Source: Ga0077548 sp035440445 (GTDB taxonomy: Bacteria > Pseudomonadota > Alphaproteobacteria > Rhizobiales > Xanthobacteraceae). From it: a stretch of 64,000 nt of DNA. The translations under genes and the position numbers were made by a program. The notes below the pieces were generated by a model. It saw nothing but the letters and a program-made list of their open reading frames with translations, was not told the origin of the DNA and searched no databases. Below, piece by piece: positions 43,534 to 50,159 of this stretch; the stretch's first letter is position 1; each line of letters opens with the position of its first letter. The stretch is taken from positions 90,920 to 154,919 of the forward strand of contig DAORMJ010000006.1 of the NCBI GenBank assembly GCA_035440445.1, written 5' to 3'.

Positions 43534-44081
43534 CCGATGGTTTCCACCGTTACGTTGCCATTCGTATAGATGCAGATGCCGGCTGCAATATCGAGTGCGC
43601 GCCGCGCGATCTCTTCTGCGTCATGCGCGGAATCGGCGAGCGCCCGCGCGGCAGCGAGCGCATAGCCGCCACCCGATCCGATGGCCGCAATCCCGTTCTC
43701 GGGCTCGAGCACGTCGCCGGTCCCGGCGAGGAGCAGCGTCACGTCCTTGTCGGCGACCAGCATCATGGCCTCCAGCCGCCGCAGATAGCGGTCGGTGCGC
43801 CAGTCTTTTGCGAGCTCGACGCAGGCGCGCGAAAGCTGTCCTTTGTGCTGCTCGAGCTTGGCCTCGAGCCGCTCGAGAAGCGTCAGCGCGTCGGCGGTGG
43901 CCCCGGCAAAGCCGCAGATCACCGCGCCTCCGGCGAGCCGGCGCACCTTTTTGGCGTTGCCCTTCATGACTGTGTTGCCGAACGAGACCTGGCCGTCGCC
44001 GGCGATCGCGACACGGCCGTCCTTCCGAACCGCGACAATCGTGGTCCCGTAGAAAATGTCTGGTTTATGGGGGGTATTCAT
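43530..44081 (-). CDS. hslV: ATP-dependent protease subunit HslV (ClpQ)
   Basis: A 183-residue proteasome-like peptidase. The catalytic threonine should be T13 in FYGTTIVAVRKDGRVAIAGD. E. coli HslV has its catalytic Thr right after Met, so here a 12-residue N-terminal propeptide must be removed; such extensions are common in alphaproteobacteria. Conserved GDGQVSFGNTVMKGNAKKVR and GSGGGYALAAARAL are present. It is the first gene of hslV-UPF0314-hslU, with an RpoH-like promoter just upstream. Confidence 0.96.
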   Translation of the reverse strand: MNTPHKPDIFYGTTIVAVRKDGRVAIAGDGQVSFGNTVMKGNAKKVRRLAGGAVICGFAGATADALTLLERLEAKLEQHKGQLSRACVELAKDWRTDRYLRRLEAMMLVADKDVTLLLAGTGDVLEPENGIAAIGSGGGYALAAARALADSAHDAEEIARRALDIAAGICIYTNGNVTVETIG

Positions 44082-44104
44082 GGGTGAGTATGGCCTCCAG
44101 CCCC

Positions 44105-44135
44105 CATATTTAGGGTGCCCGGCGCGATCCGCAAA
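44105..44135 (-). promoter_or_regulatory. possible RpoH (sigma-32) promoter of hslV
   Basis: On the minus strand TTTG (44135-44132), a 17-nt spacer and CCTAAATATG (44114-44105) match the alphaproteobacterial heat-shock consensus CTTG-N17/18-CYTATNTNNG at 3 of 4 and all but one fixed position. It lies 24 bp upstream of hslV, consistent with heat induction of this protease. The match is imperfect, so it is tentative. Confidence 0.45.
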
Positions 44136-44221
44136 CCATCCGGAAAGGTAGAACGGGCATTGATGTTGGCGGGGGTTGACCCGGGCTGCTAGAAGTCCGC
44201 GCCTTCGTGAGGAGCTTTTCG

Positions 44222-44815
44222 ATGCGTACCGGCGAACTCGCCCGCAAGACCAAGGAAACCGAGATTTCGGTGAAGGTCGATCTCGATGGCAAGGGCCAGA
44301 ACGAGATTTCGACCGGAATCGGCTTTTTCGACCACATGCTCGATCTGCTCTCGCGCCATTCGCGAATCGACATGACGGTGAAGGCCAAGGGCGATCTGCA
44401 CATCGACCAGCACCACACCACCGAAGATGTCGGCATCGTGCTTGGCCTCGCGGTGAAAAACGCGCTCGGCGACATGCGCGGCATCACCCGCTATGCGAGC
44501 GTCTATCTGCCGATGGACGAGACACTGACCCGTGTCGCCATCGACGTTTCCGGGCGTCCGTTTCTCGTGTTCAAGGTCGATTTCCCGCGCGACAAGATCG
44601 GCGACTTCGATTGCGAACTGGTCCGCGAGTTCTTTCAGGCCTTCGCGATGAATGCCGGAATCACGCTGCACGTCGAAACGCTCTATGGTGACAATGCCCA
44701 CCATATCGCCGAAAGCTGCTTCAAGGGGCTCGCGCGCGCGATGCGCGCGGCCTTCGCGATCGATCCCGCCGCGGCCACGGAAATTCCATCTACCAAGGGT
44801 AGCCTCGGCGCGTGA
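44222..44815 (+). CDS. hisB: imidazoleglycerol-phosphate dehydratase
   Basis: A 197-residue enzyme of histidine synthesis (step 6). Mn-binding motifs are GFFDHMLDLLSRHS, DLHIDQHHTTEDVGI and DNAHHIAESCFKGLARAMR. It is the monofunctional form, without the phosphatase domain found in E. coli HisB. The ATG at 44222 has AGGAG at 44209-44213; an in-frame GTG at 44207 lacks a ribosome site. It heads the local his cluster and is divergent from hslV (140 bp). Confidence 0.96.
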   Translation: MRTGELARKTKETEISVKVDLDGKGQNEISTGIGFFDHMLDLLSRHSRIDMTVKAKGDLHIDQHHTTEDVGIVLGLAVKNALGDMRGITRYASVYLPMDETLTRVAIDVSGRPFLVFKVDFPRDKIGDFDCELVREFFQAFAMNAGITLHVETLYGDNAHHIAESCFKGLARAMRAAFAIDPAAATEIPSTKGSLGA

Positions 44816-44893
44816 GGCAATCTGCGGGAACCGGCCATCGTGCCGGACCCGCGCGGGTATAACTGGCGGATAAGAGCAGCCGAGGCGTCGGAC

Positions 44894-45418
44894 ATGGCGA
44901 CATTTCTGGTTTTCGAGCCGAAAGAGCAGGCACCGGCACAGGCGGCTGCCGAGCGCGTCGTTTTCCTGCGCGAAAAGTTTTCCGTCTGGGCCTTTCTGTT
45001 GACGCCATTCTGGCTGCTGCGCTACCGGCTGTGGCTCGCGTTTCTTGTCTGGGTCGTCGTCTTTATCGCGATCACGCTGATCGGCGGCTGGCTCGGTTTC
45101 GGCCCGCTTTCCGGGATCGCGGCTTCGTTCTTTCCGTCGCTGTTTTTCGGCATGGAGGCCGCGAACCTGCGGGGCAAGAAGCTCATCCGCAAAGGCTATC
45201 GCGACGCCGGTGTCGTCATTGCTGAAGACATTGAAAGCGCCGAGCGGCGCTTTTTCGAGAACTGGAAGGGAGCGCTGCGTACTCCCGCGAAGTCCGATCA
45301 GCCGCAGCCACCGCAGCCACCGCATGGAGCGCCGACAATCTATCCGGAAACAAAATTCGCGGCGGCGACAGCCGAGCCGGGTGTGATCGGCCTCTTTCCA
45401 ACACCGGGGCAACGATGA
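44894..45418 (+). CDS. DUF2628 membrane protein within the his operon
   Basis: A 174-residue protein. A short N-terminal domain (MATFLVFEPKEQ...) leads to VVFLREKFSVWAFLLTPFWLL and two to three hydrophobic helices (about 45-95), then a soluble, proline-rich C-terminal tail. This matches DUF2628, found between hisB and hisH in many Rhizobiales. No function is known. The ATG at 44894 starts the conserved domain; an upstream frame from 44840 is ignored. The end overlaps hisH by 4 bp, so it is cotranscribed with the histidine genes. Confidence 0.85.
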   Translation: MATFLVFEPKEQAPAQAAAERVVFLREKFSVWAFLLTPFWLLRYRLWLAFLVWVVVFIAITLIGGWLGFGPLSGIAASFFPSLFFGMEAANLRGKKLIRKGYRDAGVVIAEDIESAERRFFENWKGALRTPAKSDQPQPPQPPHGAPTIYPETKFAAATAEPGVIGLFPTPGQR

Positions 45419-46065
45419 GCGTCGCGATCATCGATTATCACTCCGGCAATCTGCACTCCGCGGCCAAGGCGCTCGAACGCGCGGCCCGCGAAGGCGGCAC
45501 TAACGCCAGAATTCTCGTCACCAATAATCCCGATGACGTGCGCGCGGCCGAGCGCATCGTCTTGCCGGGTGTCGGCGCGTTCGCCGATTGCAAGCATGGT
45601 CTCGACGCCGTGCCCGGCATGGTCGAAGCCTTGCACGAAGCGGTGAAGAAGGACGGCAAACCGTTCTTCGGAATTTGTGTCGGCATGCAATTGCTTGCCG
45701 AGCGCGGACTTGAGCACGGCGTGACCGAAGGGCTCGGCTGGATCCAAGGCGAGGTCGATCGCATCACGCCGCGCGATCCTTCGTTGAAGATCCCGCATAT
45801 GGGCTGGAATACGTTGCGCGAGACCCGCAAGCACCCGCTCTTTGAGGGCATCGCGCTCGGCGAAGAAGGCCAGCACGCGTACTTCGTGCATTCCTATCAC
45901 CTGAAGCCGAAAGACACGGCCGACCTGCTCGCGGAAACCGACTATGCGGGCACGATCACGGCGGCCGTCGCGCGCGATAACATCGCCGGTTCGCAGTTTC
46001 ATCCCGAGAAGAGCCAGCGTCTCGGCCTTGCCTTGCTCGCAAACTTCCTGCGGTGGAAGCCGTGA
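45415..46065 (+). CDS. hisH: imidazole glycerol phosphate synthase, glutaminase subunit
   Basis: A 216-residue class I glutamine amidotransferase. It opens VAIIDYHSGNLHS, has oxyanion strand LPGVGAFADC, nucleophile C88 in FFGICVGMQLL and the His/Glu pair in GSQFHPEKSQ. It supplies ammonia to HisF, which converts PRFAR to imidazole glycerol phosphate and AICAR. It overlaps DUF2628 at the start and the next small gene at the end. Confidence 0.96.
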   Translation: MSVAIIDYHSGNLHSAAKALERAAREGGTNARILVTNNPDDVRAAERIVLPGVGAFADCKHGLDAVPGMVEALHEAVKKDGKPFFGICVGMQLLAERGLEHGVTEGLGWIQGEVDRITPRDPSLKIPHMGWNTLRETRKHPLFEGIALGEEGQHAYFVHSYHLKPKDTADLLAETDYAGTITAAVARDNIAGSQFHPEKSQRLGLALLANFLRWKP

Positions 46066-46253
46066 AGCCGCGGCCTTATCGTCAGGCCGTCGGGCCGGCC
46101 TTGGTGTTTGGTGGTGCGTGGATCACACATATCGTGATGGCGGCAAAAGCGGGCCAATGGCTATGGCTCGCGTTCGGCGCGATTCTGGCACCCGTCGGCA
46201 TGGTTGTCGGCTTTAGCTGGTGGTGGCATTGGTTGGTCGCGGCATTTTCTTAA
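46053..46253 (+). CDS. small membrane protein between hisH and hisA
   Basis: A 66-residue protein with two hydrophobic segments (about residues 13-30 and 36-64, the latter Trp-rich: SWWWHWLVAAF). It starts with GTG at 46053, inside the hisH end (13-bp overlap), or GTG at 46062, and ends 19 bp before hisA. A similar small gene at this place is seen in related Rhizobiales as far as I recall. No domain is recognisable. Tight packing in the operon supports it being real. Confidence 0.65.
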   Translation: MEAVKPRPYRQAVGPALVFGGAWITHIVMAAKAGQWLWLAFGAILAPVGMVVGFSWWWHWLVAAFS

Positions 46254-46272
46254 AGAACGCCGGGAGAGCGTA

Positions 46273-47001
46273 TTGATCCTGTTTCCTGCGATTGATCTGA
46301 AAAACGGCGAGGCGGTGCGTCTGCAACAAGGCGACATGGCGCGCGCGACCGTGTTCAACGCGAACCCTGCGAGCCAGGCAAAAGAGTTCGAAGAGCAGGG
46401 CTTCTCCTGGCTGCATCTCGTCGATCTCGATGGTGCTTTTGCGGGCAAGCCCGTCAATGCGCTCGCGGTCGCTGAGATTCTGAAGAGCGTGAAAATTCCC
46501 GTGCAGCTTGGCGGCGGCATCCGCAAACTCGCGACGGTGGAGTCGTGGTTGGCCGAAGGCGTCTCGCGCGTCATCATCGGCACCGCCGCCGTGCGCGAAC
46601 CGGCCTTCGTGAAAGAAGCTGCGCGCAAGTTTCCGGGCAAGATCGCAATCGGCATCGATGCGCGCGGCGGCAAGGTCGCGATCCACGGCTGGGCCGAGGA
46701 GACGCAGCTTGAGGCAGTCGAAGTCGCAAAGCTCTTTGAAGGCGCGGGCGTCGCCGCCTTGATCTATACCGATGTCGAGCGCGACGGCATGTTGCAGGGC
46801 CTGAATCTGGATTCGACGATTGCGCTTGCCGAAAGCGTTTCGATTCCCGTGATTGCGTCCGGCGGCTTTGCTTCGATCGACGACGTGAAAGCGCTGCTTT
46901 CGCCGCGCGCGAAGAAGCTCGAGGGCGCGATTGCGGGCCGCGCGCTTTACGATGGCCGCATCGATCCGGCGGAAGCGCTTGCGCTGTTGAAGAGCGCGTA
47001 A
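46273..47001 (+). CDS. hisA: ProFAR isomerase
   Basis: A 242-residue TIM barrel converting ProFAR to PRFAR. The two catalytic Asps are in FPAIDLKNGEAVRL and YTDVERDGMLQG; the phosphate sites are QLGGGIRKL and ASGGFASIDD. The frame is open from 46204, but the protein starts at a TTG at 46273 (MILFPAIDLKNG) with GGGAG upstream. The stop is immediately followed by the hisF ATG. Confidence 0.95.
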   Translation: MILFPAIDLKNGEAVRLQQGDMARATVFNANPASQAKEFEEQGFSWLHLVDLDGAFAGKPVNALAVAEILKSVKIPVQLGGGIRKLATVESWLAEGVSRVIIGTAAVREPAFVKEAARKFPGKIAIGIDARGGKVAIHGWAEETQLEAVEVAKLFEGAGVAALIYTDVERDGMLQGLNLDSTIALAESVSIPVIASGGFASIDDVKALLSPRAKKLEGAIAGRALYDGRIDPAEALALLKSA

Positions 47002-47778
47002 ATGTTCAAGGTCCGCCTCATCCCCTGTCTCGACGTGAAAGACGGCCGCGTGGTCAAGGGCGTGAAGTTCGTCGATCTGCGCGATGCCGGCGATCCGGTG
47101 GAAGCAGCCAAAGCCTATGACGCGGCGGGTGCCGACGAACTCTGTTTCCTCGACATCACCGCAAGCCATGAAGGCCGCGGCACGCTCCTCGATATCGTGC
47201 AGCGCACGGCCGAGGCCTGCTTCATGCCGCTGACCGTAGGCGGCGGTGTGCGCACGGTCGAAGATGTGCGGGTGTTGCTCGCCTCCGGTGCGGATAAGGT
47301 TTCGATCAACACCGCGGCGGTGAACCGCCGCGCTTTCGTTGGCGAGGCGGCCGAAAAATTCGGCGATCAATGCGTCGTGGTCGCGATCGATGCGAAGAAG
47401 GTTTCGGGAGAAGGCGAGCCGCCGCGTTGGGAAATCTTCACCCATGGCGGCCGCAAGCCGACCGGGATCGATGCCGTTCAATATGCCCGCGAAGTCGCGG
47501 CACTCGGGGCGGGCGAGATTCTGCTCACTTCCATGGACCGCGACGGCACCAAGATCGGCTATGACGTGGCGCTGACGCGCGCGATCGCCGATGCCGTGCC
47601 GGTCCCGGTGATCGCATCGGGCGGCGTCGGCAATCTCGATCACCTCGTCGAAGGCATCCGCGACGGCCACGCCACGGCGGCATTGGCCGCCTCGATTTTC
47701 CACTTTGGCGAATTCACCATACGGCAGGCCAAGGAGCACATGGCGAGAGCCGGGCTTCCCGTGCGGCTGGACGCCTGA
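47002..47778 (+). CDS. hisF: imidazole glycerol phosphate synthase, cyclase subunit
   Basis: A 258-residue TIM barrel, partner of HisH. Catalytic Asps are in RLIPCLDVKDGRVVKGVKF and LLTSMDRDGTKIGYD; phosphate loops are VGGGVRTVEDV and ASGGVGNLDHL. It closes the imidazole ring using ammonia channelled from HisH. It directly abuts hisA (TAAATG) and hisE follows by 12 bp. Confidence 0.97.
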   Translation: MFKVRLIPCLDVKDGRVVKGVKFVDLRDAGDPVEAAKAYDAAGADELCFLDITASHEGRGTLLDIVQRTAEACFMPLTVGGGVRTVEDVRVLLASGADKVSINTAAVNRRAFVGEAAEKFGDQCVVVAIDAKKVSGEGEPPRWEIFTHGGRKPTGIDAVQYAREVAALGAGEILLTSMDRDGTKIGYDVALTRAIADAVPVPVIASGGVGNLDHLVEGIRDGHATAALAASIFHFGEFTIRQAKEHMARAGLPVRLDA

Positions 47779-47790
47779 TAAAGCCGCTTC

Positions 47791-48111
47791 ATGGCCGGTT
47801 TCACGCTAGACGACCTTGCAAAAATCGTTGCATCCCGCGCAAAGGAAAGCGCGGAGAAATCCTATACGCGCAAGCTCCTCGACGCAGGCGTTGAAAAATG
47901 CGCGAAGAAGCTCGGCGAAGAGGCGACCGAAACGGTCATTGCCGCCGCCGCCGGCACCAAAGAGCAGGTCGTCGCGGAAAGCGCGGATTTGCTCTATCAT
48001 CTTCTCGTGGTCCTGAAAGCGCGCGGCGTCGATCTCGCCGAGGTCTATGCCGAACTGGAACGGCGCACGGCGCAGTCGGGCCTCGAAGAAAAGGCGTCGC
48101 GTAACCGATAG
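47791..48111 (+). CDS. hisE: phosphoribosyl-ATP pyrophosphatase
   Basis: A 106-residue MazG-like helical enzyme for step 2 of histidine synthesis, hydrolysing PR-ATP to PR-AMP. The core reads KLLDAGVEKCAKKLGEEATETVIAA followed by ESADLLYHLLVVLKARG, with the acidic Mg-binding residues EExxE and D. It is the monofunctional form; hisI, hisD, hisG and hisC are not in this window. It ends the his cluster, 34 bp before coaA. Confidence 0.95.
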   Translation: MAGFTLDDLAKIVASRAKESAEKSYTRKLLDAGVEKCAKKLGEEATETVIAAAAGTKEQVVAESADLLYHLLVVLKARGVDLAEVYAELERRTAQSGLEEKASRNR

Positions 48112-48145
48112 ATTTGTTTTTGTAAGCGTGAGTGGCTGAGCCGTC

Positions 48146-49099
48146 ATGGAACAGCGTATCGAAGACGACATCTCGCCCTATCGCGTATTCTCCCGCGAGG
48201 AATGGGCCGCGCGGCGCCAGAATACGCCGATGACGCTGACCCAGAGCGAGATCATCCATCTGCAGGCTCTGAACGACAAGCTGTCGATGAAAGAGGTCGA
48301 GGAGATCTATCTTCCGATCTCGCGCCTGCTCGCGTTTTATGTCGAGGCCGCTCAGGATCTTTTCAGCGGTATGCAGCAGTTTCTCGGCGTGAGCGACGGC
48401 AAGATGCCCTACATCATCGGCGTTGCGGGCTCGGTCGCGGTCGGCAAATCGACCACCGCGCGCGTGCTGCAGGCGCTGCTTGCGCGCTGGACCAACACGC
48501 CTAAGGTGGAGCTCGTCACGACCGACGGCTTCCTCTATCCCAACGCGGTGCTCGAGCGCGAAAAGCTGATGGAGAAGAAGGGCTTTCCCGAAAGCTACGA
48601 TCTTCCCGCGCTGCTGCGCTTCCTGAATGACGTGAAGGCGGGCCAGCGCAAGGTCAAGGCGCCGGTCTATAGCCATGTCTCCTACGACGTCATTCCCGGC
48701 GAGATGATCGAGGTCGATCAGCCCGACATCCTGATCGTGGAAGGATTGAACGTCCTGCAGACCGGCCGTCCGCCGAAAGACGGCAAGGCGATCCCGTATG
48801 TTTCGGATTTCTTCGACTTCTCGGTTTATATCGACGCCGAGGAAAACGTGCTGGAATCCTGGTATGTGCGGCGCTTTCGTGCGCTGCGTTCGACCGCGTT
48901 TCGCGATCCGCTTTCCTATTTCCACCGCTATTCGCAGGTGACCGACGAGGAGGCGCAGGAGATTGCGCGTTCGATCTGGTCGCGGATCAACCTTGCGAAC
49001 CTGCGCGAAAACATTCTGCCCACCCGCCAGCGCGCAAGCCTCATTCTTCGCAAAGGCGAAGATCACCAGATCGAATCGGTCGCGCTGCGAAAACTCTAG
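48146..49099 (+). CDS. coaA: type I pantothenate kinase
   Basis: A 317-residue P-loop kinase for the first step of CoA synthesis. YRVFSREEWAARR opens the protein, Walker A GSVAVGKS is at 95-102, then TTDGFLYPNAVLE and VEGLNVLQTG, and the C-terminus has QRASLILRKGEDHQIESVALRKL. The hisE-coaA order is conserved in Rhizobiales. Type I enzymes are inhibited by CoA. The stop overlaps the convergent acyltransferase gene by 4 bp. Confidence 0.96.
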   Translation: MEQRIEDDISPYRVFSREEWAARRQNTPMTLTQSEIIHLQALNDKLSMKEVEEIYLPISRLLAFYVEAAQDLFSGMQQFLGVSDGKMPYIIGVAGSVAVGKSTTARVLQALLARWTNTPKVELVTTDGFLYPNAVLEREKLMEKKGFPESYDLPALLRFLNDVKAGQRKVKAPVYSHVSYDVIPGEMIEVDQPDILIVEGLNVLQTGRPPKDGKAIPYVSDFFDFSVYIDAEENVLESWYVRRFRALRSTAFRDPLSYFHRYSQVTDEEAQEIARSIWSRINLANLRENILPTRQRASLILRKGEDHQIESVALRKL

Positions 49100-50004
49100 G
49101 CCGCGAGCTTCTGTTCTTCCGCAACGAAGCGCTCGCGATAGCGTGCGGTGACGTTCTGCATCGGCAGCACGACCAGAACGTCGGTGGTGCCGAACTGATG
49201 ATCGATGACCGCGCCATTGCCGATATAGGCACCAAGCCGGAGGTACCCCTTCACCAGAGGCGGCAACTCGCGCAGTGCCCGCTTCGCGTCGATCGCTTCC
49301 TTCGGCATCCGGTTCATTTCGACATGGCGTGACGGAAGTGCCGCGGCGCGCCATGGCTCCGGCGCGCCGGCAAAATGATGCAGGAAGGAAAGCTGGGTCG
49401 CGAGCTTGTCGGGATTGGTGCCCTCAAGACTCGCGCAACCGATCAGGACATCCAGCTGATGCTGCGCGACATAATTGGAAATGCCGTGCCAGAGCAGCTC
49501 AACTGTCTTCTTATTGCGATAAGGCGGCAGCACGCAGGAGCGGCCAAGCTCGAGAAAGCGCTGGCCGGGATGCCGCGCCATCAATCCCGCGACGTCGAAC
49601 TCCGACTGGGTATAAAAGCCGCCATGACGTTGCGCGATTTCCTGACGCAGTAGGCGATAGGTACCGACCACGCGCGGACGGTGAAAGCCGAACACGAGCC
49701 GCGGCCAGTCGTGATCGACGACATTCAGATGGTCGCAAATGGTGTCGAAGGCATCGACGTCGCGCCGCGCGATCAGCGTCGCGGCCGCGGGGATCGCCGA
49801 CATTTCTTTATAGAAGACGTTGTAGCGAAGCCGCTGCGCGCTGCGCACTTCATAGGCCTTCTTGGCGAGCTTCACTTCGAGCGAGCCGAGCTGGCCCAGC
49901 ATGCAGGTGAAATCGCTCCGCGTCGCCGGCATGCGCAGGCCGCTATAGGCGCGCAACTTTGGCAGAAGGTTTGCGACCTTGCCGCTGGTGACGAGATGAT
50001 TCAT
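49096..50004 (-). CDS. OlsB-like GNAT acyltransferase (ornithine-lipid synthesis)
   Basis: A 302-residue protein similar to L-ornithine N-acyltransferases and hemolysin-annotated GNAT proteins. It contains YEVRSAQRLRYNVFYKEM, DTICDHLNVVD, VGTYRLLRQ, FLELGRSCVLPPYRNKKTVELLW and GYLRLGAYIGNGAVID. OlsB moves a 3-hydroxyacyl group from ACP to ornithine, giving lyso-ornithine lipid. OlsA, the second enzyme, is not adjacent, but it is often unlinked. The exact head-group amine (ornithine, glycine, other) cannot be read from sequence. Confidence 0.8.
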   Translation of the reverse strand: MNHLVTSGKVANLLPKLRAYSGLRMPATRSDFTCMLGQLGSLEVKLAKKAYEVRSAQRLRYNVFYKEMSAIPAAATLIARRDVDAFDTICDHLNVVDHDWPRLVFGFHRPRVVGTYRLLRQEIAQRHGGFYTQSEFDVAGLMARHPGQRFLELGRSCVLPPYRNKKTVELLWHGISNYVAQHQLDVLIGCASLEGTNPDKLATQLSFLHHFAGAPEPWRAAALPSRHVEMNRMPKEAIDAKRALRELPPLVKGYLRLGAYIGNGAVIDHQFGTTDVLVVLPMQNVTARYRERFVAEEQKLAA

Positions 50005-50159
50005 GGCGCAGCGCTACCCCCAAGGGACCCGGACTTCGTAGGCGAAATTCGATTCGCTGGTCCGGTTTCGTCTCTAGAACATAGGTATTGAACGGGATCG
50101 TGACAACGATACGGCGATCACGATTCCGCGTAAGCCTTTGTTCTACTGGGGTATTTCTC

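Noticed and set aside
41032..43569. 845-residue open frame on the plus strand across smr, hslU and the UPF0314 gene
   Set aside because: It runs antisense to unmistakable hslU and UPF0314 coding sequence and has no recognisable motif.
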